Positions 9,569 to 18,284 of a DNA stretch of 64,000 nucleotides are shown here, piece after piece. Made by a program: the position numbers and the translations under genes. This stretch comes from a virus. The notes below the pieces were generated by a model. It saw only the letters and a list, made by a program, of their open reading frames with translations. It did not search any database and was not told where the DNA came from. How positions within the stretch are numbered: position 1 is the stretch's first letter; each line of letters starts with the position of its first letter. The stretch lies in the IMG/VR virus record IMGVR_UViG_3300030060_002561, positions 18,726 to 82,725 of that record, one strand, 5' to 3'.

Positions 9569-10240
9569 CTAGTAGTCCTTTATCATGGTTAGGACACCTC
9601 TGTAGACCATCTCAGAGTCTGTCTTGGCACTTACTATGTATTTGTAACAAGGAATTCCCTTGTCGTTTAATCTTTGAATGCCATCTCTGAATGCAGAGAA
9701 AATAGGATGCTGTTCTATTGGCCCATCATGTTCATACTTGTCTTTCCACAAGTCATACTTGTTAGCCCATATTCCTACTGCTACTGGATAGTCTGATTCT
9801 CTTTTCTTCTTTCTCTTACCATTGATGTTCCATTCTGTACTGCAAATTGTATCCACTAGGAAAGTCCAACACAGTTGTTGTTCGATATCATAATGCTTGT
9901 CCATGTGTCTATCATCCATCATGAAGATGATGTACTTGACTCTTCGATTCCTCATATCGTTTAACCAGTCATTCCAGTATACCGTCTGTCCACCTACATC
10001 AGCAGTCTTCACAGTATGTGCATCCCCGTCTAGTTTGACGTACTTCCTACTTGCACGTTGCAATCCTTCTGTCCTATGTCGAATATCTGGAACATCACCT
10101 CTCGTTCTCAACTGGTGATTCATAGTGGTCTTACCTGCTCTGGTAGCACCATATATTCCGAAGTTGATTGCATGTACACGTTGGTATAGTTTGTTAAGTC
10201 CCTCGACTATCAATATGGCAAAACCTGCCATTACTGACAA
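9569..10240 (-). CDS. Arf-family small GTPase
   Basis: The 223-residue protein has the full set of small-GTPase motifs: G1 GATRAGKT (residues 31-38), a Thr in the switch I region near residue 57, G3 DVGGQ (81-85), G4 NKYD preceded by Ala and followed by Leu (160-163), and G5 SAK (204-206). The DVGGQ form with a Trp a few residues later and the ANKxDL form are hallmarks of the Arf/SR-beta group rather than Ras or bacterial Era. The N terminus (residues 4-20) is hydrophobic and could anchor the protein to membrane, as in SR-beta. A Lys/Arg-rich loop is inserted before G4. The gene lies between two membrane-protein genes and virion genes. Its role in infection is unknown. Confidence 0.85.
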   Translation of the reverse strand: MSVMAGFAILIVEGLNKLYQRVHAINFGIYGATRAGKTTMNHQLRTRGDVPDIRHRTEGLQRASRKYVKLDGDAHTVKTADVGGQTVYWNDWLNDMRNRRVKYIIFMMDDRHMDKHYDIEQQLCWTFLVDTICSTEWNINGKRKKKRESDYPVAVGIWANKYDLWKDKYEHDGPIEQHPIFSAFRDGIQRLNDKGIPCYKYIVSAKTDSEMVYRGVLTMIKDY

Positions 10241-10244
10241 GATA

Positions 10245-10469
10245 TCACCACAGATGGTCCCAGAAGTCTACTAGGCCATTCCAAGCCATTGATAGGGTGT
10301 TGATTCCATAAACCGCTAGGAGTTGTCCAAGTGCAAAACTACTCAGACAGAAGATTCCGCCCCATAGGTAGAACCTAGCCCTAAGAAACCAGATATCAGC
10401 AGAGTGCGCTCTTTGTAGGTCATATGCAAGGGTTGACTCATCCATTCCAAATAGGATTTCGCTTACCAT
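10245..10469 (-). CDS. small membrane protein next to the GTPase
   Basis: A 74-residue protein with one clear hydrophobic segment (about residues 32-60, rich in Phe, Leu, Gly and Ala) and a Trp-rich C terminus ending DFWDHLW. The first 30 residues are polar and helical. It ends 5 bases upstream of the GTPase start, so the two are very likely co-translated. I do not recognise a family. The context suggests a membrane partner or anchor for the GTPase. Confidence 0.6.
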   Translation of the reverse strand: MVSEILFGMDESTLAYDLQRAHSADIWFLRARFYLWGGIFCLSSFALGQLLAVYGINTLSMAWNGLVDFWDHLW

Positions 10470-10484
10470 ACATATTCCTCACAT

Positions 10485-10892
10485 CTACTGGTTTTCAAGT
10501 GTTAAGAACGCAGGAGTCATTGTCTCTGGTTCTTCGGCCTTCACCGTTGGAAGAGTAGTATCCCCGTAGGGAGTGTAGTTCTGCTGGAAGCGAGCCATCG
10601 ACTCTCGCACTCTTCTCTTGTTTTGCTCTTCTCTTTCCTTCCTACCCCAGTAACCATCAATGGCTCTCCTAAGTAGACCTTCCTCAATCATATCGCTAAG
10701 GAACACATCAAATGCCACTTTGACAACAAGTATCCCACCTACCGTACTAATGCCAAATAAGATGGCATGTGCTTCTGGCCCGTATGGGAAGGATATCCCG
10801 TACTGTGAGTATGCGAATACATTCACACCACACATAGAACCTACGAACAGTATCGCCATAATCATGCGGGTGTCTGTTTCTAGGCTTGGCAT
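10485..10892 (-). CDS. two-helix membrane protein near the GTPase
   Basis: A 135-residue protein with two hydrophobic segments (about residues 9-27 and 42-64), then a strongly charged cytoplasmic-type stretch (RKEREEQNKRRVRES) and a Pro/Thr/Glu-rich tail. It precedes the 74-residue membrane protein and the Arf-like GTPase in the same direction, so the three form a cassette inside the virion operon. Holin-like or membrane-remodelling roles are both conceivable. The long tail is unlike a simple holin. Confidence 0.6.
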   Translation of the reverse strand: MPSLETDTRMIMAILFVGSMCGVNVFAYSQYGISFPYGPEAHAILFGISTVGGILVVKVAFDVFLSDMIEEGLLRRAIDGYWGRKEREEQNKRRVRESMARFQQNYTPYGDTTLPTVKAEEPETMTPAFLTLENQ

Positions 10893-10901
10893 ATTTTTTC
10901 C

Positions 10902-11213
10902 TCAACTATAGTTAACGGTGACTGCAACAGTAGCACCTGACGCAGTTACATCTACTAGTATTCCATCTGATAGCAAAGCCCCATGAAAGTCATGCTCTAA
11001 GTTCGTTACTGCGTTTGGTAGGTATATTCTTGCTATCTCGTCAGCACTAACCTTCGTTGTGTCGTGACTGTCATAGATGTTAACTGTCGCAGTAGAACCA
11101 CCATCAGAACTGATATGAATACTGTTTAATCTAACCTTCTGTGGAGACTTACCACCAACTACAACAACGTTGTCTGGACTAACTAACAGTTTGCTAGTTG
11201 CTACTGTGGTCAT
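10902..11213 (-). CDS. putative capsid decoration or head-associated beta protein
   Basis: A 103-residue protein made almost entirely of predicted strands, rich in Val, Ser, Thr, Asp and Gly, without Cys. It overlaps the upstream SAP-domain gene by 4 bases. Small beta proteins just downstream of the major capsid gene are often decoration proteins, but the sequence shows no diagnostic motif. Confidence 0.4.
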   Translation of the reverse strand: MTTVATSKLLVSPDNVVVVGGKSPQKVRLNSIHISSDGGSTATVNIYDSHDTTKVSADEIARIYLPNAVTNLEHDFHGALLSDGILVDVTASGATVAVTVNYS

Positions 11214-11737
11214 CCTTCTGCCTCCAATAGCGCATCAATTAGAATCGACTTCTTACCATCTGCCTTGATTCCTCTCTCATCGAGTAGAGCCTTGAGTTGC
11301 TTGTTGGTGAGTTTCTCTAGATTTGGTGGCAGAGGGGCAAGGACTTCCTTTTCTTCCTTGACTGGCTTCTCCATTTGAGGATGAATCTCTTCCTTAGCCT
11401 CTGGTAGTTTCTCCGGCTTGGGCTTGGCCTTACCACCGAAGAACGACTTGCTCTTTCCGAATATTTTCTCAACCATAGTCGGACCATCATCATCCTCGGT
11501 CAATTTATCATAGTGACCAACTAGATGGCTTCTCTTGTACTTTGACATAGTAGCCAAGTCCTTCTCATCGTTTGAGTCTAGGACTACTGTGTAGTTGTCA
11601 TCTCTAAGAAGCGAACTAGCATACCTCAAGGGTATGTCTACGTCTTGTTTGTATCCTACAACGTATCTGTCAGTACCGAAATTTATTCTCATTGCTCGAC
11701 CATTCAATGGTCTGTTCGTTAGTCTAACCTTAGCCAT
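11210..11737 (-). CDS. SAP-domain protein in the capsid block
   Basis: I choose the ATG at 11737 because AGGTGA lies just upstream; an in-frame start 60 bases earlier has no such site. The product is about 175 residues. The N-terminal half is mixed alpha/beta, the middle is a Lys/Pro/Glu-rich linker, and the last 36 residues form a SAP-like helix-extended loop-helix (LEKLTNKQLKALLDERGI, then GKKSILIDALL). SAP domains usually bind DNA, so this protein may touch the packaged genome or bring a partner to DNA. The role in the virion is inferred from position only. Confidence 0.65.
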   Translation of the reverse strand: MAKVRLTNRPLNGRAMRINFGTDRYVVGYKQDVDIPLRYASSLLRDDNYTVVLDSNDEKDLATMSKYKRSHLVGHYDKLTEDDDGPTMVEKIFGKSKSFFGGKAKPKPEKLPEAKEEIHPQMEKPVKEEKEVLAPLPPNLEKLTNKQLKALLDERGIKADGKKSILIDALLEAEG

Positions 11738-11812
11738 ATTCTCACCTAGTAATAGAGGGTAGCGACCCCCTTCCTGATGTTCTAGGAAGAGGGCCACTAC
11801 TTTATGTTTTAC

Positions 11813-12196
11813 TCAGAGAAGGCCGTAAACTCGACAGCGTACCGCACCGTAATCTGTGGTTCCGGTATGCTCTGCTATCTCGTTACTTACTTCGTGTAGA
11901 ACGTTCAGAACGAACGAGGTCGTAGAAGCAGATGCTCCGCTTCCTGTGTTCGTTGTGTACGAGCCTGTTGACAGTACCTCTGGTACAACTAGTGCAGTAA
12001 ATGTGTCCTGACCAGTCACCATTACTTGGTGTATGGTGCTTAGTCCACAATCTGCGGCATTAACCAGAAGCCCTACAGCATCCGTAGCCGGGTATGCACC
12101 CAAGTCTACTAGGATGTCCACGAAATACTCGTCACCTGATACTCTAGGCGATGTCATTCCCTTGTGGTCTTCAAGTATGGTTACTGCGGTTGCCAT
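11813..12196 (-). CDS. putative head protein downstream of major capsid
   Basis: A 127-residue protein, beta-rich in the first two thirds (with TNTGSGASAST as a flexible stretch) and without charged clusters. It lies directly downstream of the major capsid gene. Candidates are a decoration protein or a head completion protein. The family is not recognised. Confidence 0.45.
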   Translation of the reverse strand: MATAVTILEDHKGMTSPRVSGDEYFVDILVDLGAYPATDAVGLLVNAADCGLSTIHQVMVTGQDTFTALVVPEVLSTGSYTTNTGSGASASTTSFVLNVLHEVSNEIAEHTGTTDYGAVRCRVYGLL

Positions 12197-12207
12197 TCAC
12201 AACCACC

Positions 12208-13629
12208 TCACGCAGACTTTAGGTTGGTTATCTTACCTTGTCCCTTGAAGAACGAGCAAGCAGTCTCGCCCATGGTTCTGTACAGACCTGTGTTACCAAG
12301 CCTGTCAACACCGAATGGGTTGCCGTTAGCGATACCATCCTCAAAGTATTGAGTAGGCTTCATCACACTCATCCACAGATGGTCTGTGTCCAGAAGAAGG
12401 ATGTCGCTCAATCCGTTGGTAACTGACGAAGCAGTTGTGGATGGCATGTCCTTTGCTGGTATGATGGGTATGTCGTAGTAGGTTGCTACACGGAAACCGA
12501 CTTCAGCACCTTTGGGTCCACGGACACCGTTGTGGGTAGGTACAATCTCCTTCCTGTCCATGAACCTCTCTTGGCTCTGTAGTAGGTCCGAGATGTGCTG
12601 GATAGTATCGTATCCAGTAATCATTACCTTCGGGTTTCCACCGTTCTGCCTTATCTTCCTAATCATGTCGTTAAGGATGGATAGAGTTAGAACCCTAGCA
12701 GATGCGTATGATGTACCGAAGTCAACCTCTGCATCTAGGTAAGTCCTGTCTCCAGTATTGTTTATCACAACATCGTCAACGCTTCCTGCGTCACCACCAT
12801 CGGCGGCAGACGTAACTTCTCTGTCTGTTCCGAAAATCTTCCTTACTGCAAGGGAGATGTCGGTTACACCAGTATCGTTCTCGCTCCTAGCCGTTATGTT
12901 GTCTAGGTACATCTGTCCGATTTCCTCGGCAGATGAGACAATCTTGTGGAGCGAAGTGTAGTTCTCCATAACTCCAGTCTTGTTGCTGTCTGTGATGTCA
13001 TCTCCGTTGACTGCGCCATCGACATCCGAGTATCGCTCTAGTGGCATCAGAAGCATAACGTTCTGAACCTCTGCGTGGTGCTTACCCATGTCCTCTCTAA
13101 CGATAGAACGAATGTCACCTACACCGTCATCAATAGCGGCCATCTCCATACCAACCTCTGAGAACTCAAACTTGTGAGCAATCGTCTTAGGGCTGATGTA
13201 GAGTTTGGTGTACTCTGGAGATAGAGCAGGGATGTCTGCTAGAGCCTCGTTCTCTGTGACTCCACCTAGTCTGTCTGCTCTAGGGGTTGCAGAACCTGCG
13301 GCTCCGCTTCCTACTCCGAAGGCGGCAGAAGCCCCACCGGATGGTCGGCTTCTTAGAACCCTCCAACCAGAGGAAGTGTAAGGTCGCTTTGCCATCATCG
13401 AAAGTGCGTTAACTTCCTGATTCAGCATTGACCAAACCTTCTGTCCGTATAGGACTCCGTATAGGTCGGACAATCCAGTGGCGGCAGTAAAGTCTCTGCC
13501 ACTTGCATCGTGTGGTGTTCCAAATCCTCCGACTACACCTGCGCTCTTTAGTAGTGCATTGCCCTGTGCGCCCCTCATTCCATAGGTTGCGGCTTCAAGG
13601 TCTTTCATTGTCTTAATATATCCAGTCAT
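12208..13629 (-). CDS. major capsid protein, HK97 fold
   Basis: A 473-residue protein directly after the prohead protease/scaffold gene, the standard head-gene order. The body has the usual composition: an N-terminal helical and Gly-rich portion that could be trimmed by the protease, a central acidic helix corresponding to the E-loop/spine region (around SALREDMGKHHAEVQNVML-type sequence, residues 165-185), and a C-terminal half resembling the A-domain with DTDHLWMSVMKPTQYF followed by an Arg/Gly-rich end. The protein is abundant in Ala, Gly, Asp and Val with few Cys. The assignment depends on synteny and size, and I regard it as secure. Confidence 0.85.
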   Translation of the reverse strand: MTGYIKTMKDLEAATYGMRGAQGNALLKSAGVVGGFGTPHDASGRDFTAATGLSDLYGVLYGQKVWSMLNQEVNALSMMAKRPYTSSGWRVLRSRPSGGASAAFGVGSGAAGSATPRADRLGGVTENEALADIPALSPEYTKLYISPKTIAHKFEFSEVGMEMAAIDDGVGDIRSIVREDMGKHHAEVQNVMLLMPLERYSDVDGAVNGDDITDSNKTGVMENYTSLHKIVSSAEEIGQMYLDNITARSENDTGVTDISLAVRKIFGTDREVTSAADGGDAGSVDDVVINNTGDRTYLDAEVDFGTSYASARVLTLSILNDMIRKIRQNGGNPKVMITGYDTIQHISDLLQSQERFMDRKEIVPTHNGVRGPKGAEVGFRVATYYDIPIIPAKDMPSTTASSVTNGLSDILLLDTDHLWMSVMKPTQYFEDGIANGNPFGVDRLGNTGLYRTMGETACSFFKGQGKITNLKSA

Positions 13630-13631
13630 AT

Positions 13632-14306
13632 TTAATCACCCCTCGCTAGGTTGTGTATATCTCCCCATGACAGACCGTGTGCATCCTCAACTGATGTTGG
13701 GAAGTTTTCGGGTAAGTCAAAGGCGACTTCCTGTGCCTTGCGAATTTCTTCATCCTTCTCAGTGAGAGACTTTCTCAACTCAGCAAACTCTGCCTTTAGT
13801 CCAGCAACGTCTGCGCGAGCATCGTACTCGCTTCTCTCTGCGGCGGATTTCTTCAAAGCAAGTTCCTCTTGGAACCTAGCACCGAAGGTTTTGCTTAGGT
13901 TGTCGTAAGCAAGTTTCTCCAATTGCTCTGCTTTGAAAGCCTCGTAAGCCTTCTCTACGTTCTCGGCACTGAGGTCCAAAGTAGAGAAATCAGTCGATTC
14001 TAGACCCTTAGAGACTGTGAGTGGTGGAGGTGTTGCTTTGGGTGAACCACCGCTAACAACTTCCTCTCCCGCCTCACCATGTTCTCTTGTGGTGTCCTCA
14101 TCGAGTGCCTTCTCTTCCTTGTCCTCGTCATCATCCTCTTTGTATGACATGTCGCCCATCAGTTCTTCTTCCATGTCATCGCCTTCATCGGCTTTCATTT
14201 CGGATGTTGCCATCTTTTCATCTTCTTCTTCTTCCTTGTTAAGTTGCTCAACCTGCTTCATTAGGCTGTTCAACTCTTCAAGTGCTTTTTCCAGTTTTTC
14301 ACTCAT
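13632..14306 (-). CDS. scaffold protein from internal start
   Basis: An in-frame ATG at 14306 (Met185 of the protease-scaffold gene) is preceded by GGAGGTGA, the strongest ribosome binding site in this region, with 8 bases of spacing. Translation from here would give a 224-residue scaffold without the protease domain, beginning MSEKLEKALEEL. Nested scaffold genes of this kind are known, for example lambda Nu3 inside gene C and herpesvirus UL26.5 inside UL26. The internal start is inferred, not demonstrated. Confidence 0.6.
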   Translation of the reverse strand: MSEKLEKALEELNSLMKQVEQLNKEEEEDEKMATSEMKADEGDDMEEELMGDMSYKEDDDEDKEEKALDEDTTREHGEAGEEVVSGGSPKATPPPLTVSKGLESTDFSTLDLSAENVEKAYEAFKAEQLEKLAYDNLSKTFGARFQEELALKKSAAERSEYDARADVAGLKAEFAELRKSLTEKDEEIRKAQEVAFDLPENFPTSVEDAHGLSWGDIHNLARGD

Positions 14307-14858
14307 ATTGTTTTTCACCTCCGACTCTTGTTTCAAGATGTCGAATTTCGCTTCCGGGTTGATTCCTTTCTCGCAGATTGTGACTTCATGTAATTCCAAC
14401 TTATCTATTTCGTTGTATTCTCCATACTCGTCAGATGTTCTCTGCTTCTTAGAAATCGCTTGCCCTCCTATACTAAATGACCTAAGTGTTCCTTTTCGGA
14501 TGTTTCTAGAGATTTCCTTCGCTTTTTCTATGTCATCTCTCATTTTGATAACGACATAGAATCCAACGTCATCCACACTTGTTTTGTGTAAGATTCCGTT
14601 TTTATCACGATATTTCTCTACTACCTCCCCGACTTGAACATTTGAATGGTTTGACATTACATTTCTGTACTTCTTCTCTCCCATGTATTTCTTGACTGCT
14701 TCATCCAATGCATCTAGTGTGATAAGGTCGTTTTGCTTGTCAACGATTTCTATTGATGCATATCCTCCTATTACTAATCCGTCAGACTTCAGTATACTAA
14801 ATTCTCTTTCCTCATTTGCCTTTAGTAGCAGTTCTCCTGATGCTAACACTTTCGACAC
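13632..14858 (-). CDS. prohead protease fused to scaffold
   Basis: The 408 residues are two functional parts. Residues 1-175 form a prohead serine protease of the HK97/herpesvirus-assemblin type (S78/U35 group). The likely catalytic His is H71 in SNHSN and the likely Ser is S127 or S129 in GTLRSFSIGG, followed by the strand ELHEVTIC. Residues from about 185 onward are a scaffold: acidic, Glu-rich coiled coils and a disordered Ala/Lys/Glu stretch. The C terminus, LSWGDIHNLARGD, resembles terminal peptides of many other late proteins here. An internal start at 14306 could produce the scaffold alone. The protein would guide capsid assembly and then cleave itself and other head proteins. Confidence 0.8.
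   Translation of the reverse strand: MSKVLASGELLLKANEEREFSILKSDGLVIGGYASIEIVDKQNDLITLDALDEAVKKYMGEKKYRNVMSNHSNVQVGEVVEKYRDKNGILHKTSVDDVGFYVVIKMRDDIEKAKEISRNIRKGTLRSFSIGGQAISKKQRTSDEYGEYNEIDKLELHEVTICEKGINPEAKFDILKQESEVKNNMSEKLEKALEELNSLMKQVEQLNKEEEEDEKMATSEMKADEGDDMEEELMGDMSYKEDDDEDKEEKALDEDTTREHGEAGEEVVSGGSPKATPPPLTVSKGLESTDFSTLDLSAENVEKAYEAFKAEQLEKLAYDNLSKTFGARFQEELALKKSAAERSEYDARADVAGLKAEFAELRKSLTEKDEEIRKAQEVAFDLPENFPTSVEDAHGLSWGDIHNLARGD
14315..14322 (-). promoter_or_regulatory. ribosome binding site for the internal scaffold start
   Basis: The minus strand reads GGAGGTGA, complementary to the archaeal 16S rRNA tail, 8 bases before the in-frame ATG at 14306. It lies inside the protease-scaffold gene and has no other obvious use. 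Confidence 0.6.
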
Positions 14859-14879
14859 CTTTTTTTCTTTCTATTTAAG

Positions 14880-17474
14880 TTAATCTGATTTTTTAGTTGG
14901 AAATGACAAATCTGCGTATTTATCTTCTGTAATATCCCAGAGTTTTGTATCATCCTTCATATCCAACATCTCTTGTTTCTTACCTGTCCAGACAATCCAA
15001 GTCTTCTTCTCATCTAGAGGTACAACTCTAACGTGGAATCTAGTATCGAACTTGTCACCTTCTAGTTTGTATTCATGGTATCCTTCTTTCTGTACACCTA
15101 GTATTAACTTACCAGAATCTATCTCCTTCTTATGTTGACCTAACCGTTTTCCTACAATAGCAGGGAACTTCCCAGACTTACCAAACAAGTCGTATATGTC
15201 CTCACTGTTTTCTATATCAATCTCCCAGAAGTTTCTCTTGTCATTAACATCCATGATGAAATCCAAGTTGCCATCTTCTCTCAAGATGATGCTAAACGAA
15301 CCTGTTTCTCTTTTTTTTAATTCCTCGACATCCTTCTCTAGTACATCTGGTATGGCAGTAAACTTGTTGGGATGATGATATCTCAGACTATCCTGCTTCT
15401 TCATCCAAGTCATCAGATTCTCATCGCTACTCTGGAAAACCTCTTCGTATGTCTCTGGGAACTCCTTCTTTACGAAATCAACTATCTTAGGAAAGGCAGT
15501 TGGTTTGTTCTTGTATATGTCTATTATCTCATTCTTGATTGCGATTCTTAATTCTGACCTTCTGGTTTTCAACATCCTCTCTAGTTCAGACTTCCACATG
15601 TCTAGATTGTACAATGCGTTCTTCTGCATAAGTGAATCACCTTCAAATCCATATATGGTGAAACCATCAAAGTCGCTCTTCAAGATTATCTCAGCAGTAC
15701 CATGTATGTCATCAGTTATCATATACGACTTCTTTTCATTGGTCTTGTCCTTTATTCCAGTTGTGATATTGAACGGGCTGAGTTGTCGAACCCCAATCAT
15801 AGCATCTGAAGTCAATGATTTCTTGGTCTTGGTAGATAACTTCTCCAATGTGGATAGTTTGTCTGACTGAGTTACTTCTGGTATCTCTATCACTTTAGCA
15901 GAGTAGAGATTGAATCCCTTCTTATTCTTCTTGACTTCATCCACCTTGACTCTAACTATGTCTCCGACACTTACCTTTACCTTGGTGTTGAGTGCCTTAC
16001 CAACTGAAACATATGCCTTGTCATCCATCTCCGTAGTTGTATAAGTCCTAGCCTCTTCCGCAGTAATCGGGCCTACTCCCATAGTGTAAGTATGCATTCC
16101 ATTGTTAGTGGATTTCTTATCTAGTACAATAACATCCAAGTCAACGAACTTTTTCCACTTAATCCACTTCGGATTCTTCTTCTTTGTAATTGGATATGTT
16201 GACTCCATATCCTTGATTACCACTCCCTCCGATGCAGGTAGTTCCATGATATCCTTCGCATACTCTCCTACTTCCTTGATTGAGTCTGCGACTCTGGTAT
16301 CTTTCTTCGATGGGAATGCGAGAGAATCAGATGAGTGTTGACTGAATTGGTATAGAAGGATGTTATGTCTCTCTCTCAATGGTTCATCATGAATGTCCTT
16401 GCCCTCATGTTGCATTATGTCAAACACATGCGCTCTTAGTTCTCCACCTTTCTTGTTCTTGAAAACATGAGCAATGGTAGAAGCCCGATGTAGTGGTTCA
16501 TCATCCTCAAACAGAACCAACTCTCCATCTAGTATACAATCCCCGAACTGCTTCTTCCTTAGTTGCTCGACTTGCTTCTCACATTTGTCAGTAATATCCT
16601 TCTTGTTGTATGAGTATACCTTGATGTTATCCTTCTTCTTGTGAAGTTGTATTCTCATGCCGTCATACTTCTCTTGAACCAACCACTCTCCAGTAAATCC
16701 CTTCAACTCCTTCAAGTCATCTAACTCAAATATCCTGTACATCGGTTTGTTTGGTATGATGAAATCTATTTCCGATTTCTCATCTACACTCTTCTCGTCT
16801 TCGCTCTTCTCTAGGTCTAACTCAACTAGATTGTCCCATTGTTCATCTTCGTATACGCCATTGAACATCTTGTCGAGTCGCTTCAATGCTCCCTTGAACT
16901 TTGACTTGATTCTGCTTTGGTCTTCATCTTCTGCCCCATAGTGTTCTATGATGTAGAGAGGTATGTCATCCATCTCTAAATCCAATCCCATTGCACCTTG
17001 AGTGACATTATCTCCCTCCATGTCGTGTTCTTCCCATATTTTATCGGGAAGTGCATTGGAATGGGAACGTAGTGCATAGTGAATAAATGCAATGAAGAGT
17101 CTGTCACTCTCCAATAGGGTGTTTATCACATCCCCTTCAAACTTCTTGGAGAACGGGTCGCTAACTTTCTTGGACTGGAACCTCATGTCCTTGACGGCTT
17201 CGTATACCTTCTTGGCTTCTAGAGTGGTTGGGTCTTTAGCAGACTTGTCGAATAGAACCTTCTCTTCTAGATACTTCTTCAATTCCTCAGACAGTTTGTT
17301 TAGTGAGTCGAAGTCATCTCTGATTTTATCTATGACTTCGTGCCATTCCTTCTCATACTCTGCTTTGTCCTCTCTGGCTGAAAGATAGGCGTATCGTGTC
17401 TTCTCAAAGAAATCAAGAATTGCTCTAGTCAAATCCTCAGTTTCTTTCTCAAACATCAATCCTGTTTCAACCAC
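14880..17474 (-). CDS. ATP-dependent DNA ligase in the late module
   Basis: An 864-residue protein. Residues 1-240 are a helical, acidic N-terminal region. The nucleotidyltransferase core follows: motif I EKYDGMR with the AMP-accepting Lys near K269, the motif LDGELVLF near 315-322, motif IV SEGVVIKD (415-422) and motif V WIKWKK (437-442). An OB-fold region follows to about residue 520. The remaining 340 residues are unusual for a ligase; one stretch (about 700-830) has strands reminiscent of a LigD-type 3'-phosphoesterase domain, but I cannot see its catalytic residues clearly. It lies between head genes, far from the second ligase at 54635-56161. A role in genome repair or end-joining after entry is possible. 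Confidence 0.85.
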   Translation of the reverse strand: MVETGLMFEKETEDLTRAILDFFEKTRYAYLSAREDKAEYEKEWHEVIDKIRDDFDSLNKLSEELKKYLEEKVLFDKSAKDPTTLEAKKVYEAVKDMRFQSKKVSDPFSKKFEGDVINTLLESDRLFIAFIHYALRSHSNALPDKIWEEHDMEGDNVTQGAMGLDLEMDDIPLYIIEHYGAEDEDQSRIKSKFKGALKRLDKMFNGVYEDEQWDNLVELDLEKSEDEKSVDEKSEIDFIIPNKPMYRIFELDDLKELKGFTGEWLVQEKYDGMRIQLHKKKDNIKVYSYNKKDITDKCEKQVEQLRKKQFGDCILDGELVLFEDDEPLHRASTIAHVFKNKKGGELRAHVFDIMQHEGKDIHDEPLRERHNILLYQFSQHSSDSLAFPSKKDTRVADSIKEVGEYAKDIMELPASEGVVIKDMESTYPITKKKNPKWIKWKKFVDLDVIVLDKKSTNNGMHTYTMGVGPITAEEARTYTTTEMDDKAYVSVGKALNTKVKVSVGDIVRVKVDEVKKNKKGFNLYSAKVIEIPEVTQSDKLSTLEKLSTKTKKSLTSDAMIGVRQLSPFNITTGIKDKTNEKKSYMITDDIHGTAEIILKSDFDGFTIYGFEGDSLMQKNALYNLDMWKSELERMLKTRRSELRIAIKNEIIDIYKNKPTAFPKIVDFVKKEFPETYEEVFQSSDENLMTWMKKQDSLRYHHPNKFTAIPDVLEKDVEELKKRETGSFSIILREDGNLDFIMDVNDKRNFWEIDIENSEDIYDLFGKSGKFPAIVGKRLGQHKKEIDSGKLILGVQKEGYHEYKLEGDKFDTRFHVRVVPLDEKKTWIVWTGKKQEMLDMKDDTKLWDITEDKYADLSFPTKKSD

Positions 17475-17486
17475 ACAGAACCCACC

Positions 17487-18284
17487 TTATGCTTGAGTCG
17501 GGGCTGGGCCAGTATTGTCACTCATCCTTCTATTGTGTTCCTCTTGACTATGTTGACGCGCCCTAAGTTTGCTTACTTTTCCTAACCCGCGACATAAATC
17601 ACATGTCTGCATTCCCGGATTCTTACCACCTTTAGCATCACCAAGATACATCTTAACTGGCCGTCCTCCTAAACTTCCACTACCACCGCATTTGGGACAG
17701 GCTACCATTTCACCCATGGTTTTCGGATTCATCGGTTCTTCTATTCTATATTTCAAAAGAGTCTTCCATCCCTCAACTGACTTATCGAGATAGATTTTTT
17801 CTTCTTCTTCCTCATCTTCTTTATCTAATCTCTCATCTATGTCTGCTTCACTTCTAAACTCGCTATCCATCGAAGGTGCGGAACTTAATACTCTAGGACT
17901 ACCCTTGATGTCTCTTAGAATCTCATGCATCTTTTCCTCTAGTTCTCTCTTATCTTTTCCTTGCACTCTTTGTATTGCTTGAGTCAATTCATCTAGAAGT
18001 CCTTCCAACTGTGGGGACAACTTCTCAAGTGAGTCCAGTCCCTTGCCGAAGTATTCCTTGCTTCCGACATGACCGTATCCAGAGTTGATGTCATCCGTGG
18101 ATACCGGGTTGTCTACCTTCTCTTCTGCTGGCTTCTTCTTTGGTCTTTTGACCTTGATTTCCTCTCCTATAAGTGGGTCTTTGTTCTCAATGATTCCTAG
18201 GTGTTCGGCTTCCTGTATGCTTTCCTTTGCTTTGATTATAGCGGTTCTTACCAGCATCTCGTCTTTGCTTACTCTATCTGGCAT
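17487..18284 (-). CDS. DnaJ-type zinc finger protein, unknown
   Basis: A 265-residue protein. Residues 1-190 are charged and mostly helical. Near the C terminus it carries CPKCGGSG followed about 28 residues later by CDLCRGLG, the CxxCxGxG pair of DnaJ-type zinc fingers, then a basic tail. No J domain is present. An internal segment, EGWKTLLKYR, resembles the Trp-containing terminal peptides of neighbouring proteins. The finger could bind an unfolded partner, and a role as assembly chaperone is plausible but only inferred. Confidence 0.6.
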   Translation of the reverse strand: MPDRVSKDEMLVRTAIIKAKESIQEAEHLGIIENKDPLIGEEIKVKRPKKKPAEEKVDNPVSTDDINSGYGHVGSKEYFGKGLDSLEKLSPQLEGLLDELTQAIQRVQGKDKRELEEKMHEILRDIKGSPRVLSSAPSMDSEFRSEADIDERLDKEDEEEEEKIYLDKSVEGWKTLLKYRIEEPMNPKTMGEMVACPKCGGSGSLGGRPVKMYLGDAKGGKNPGMQTCDLCRGLGKVSKLRARQHSQEEHNRRMSDNTGPAPTQA

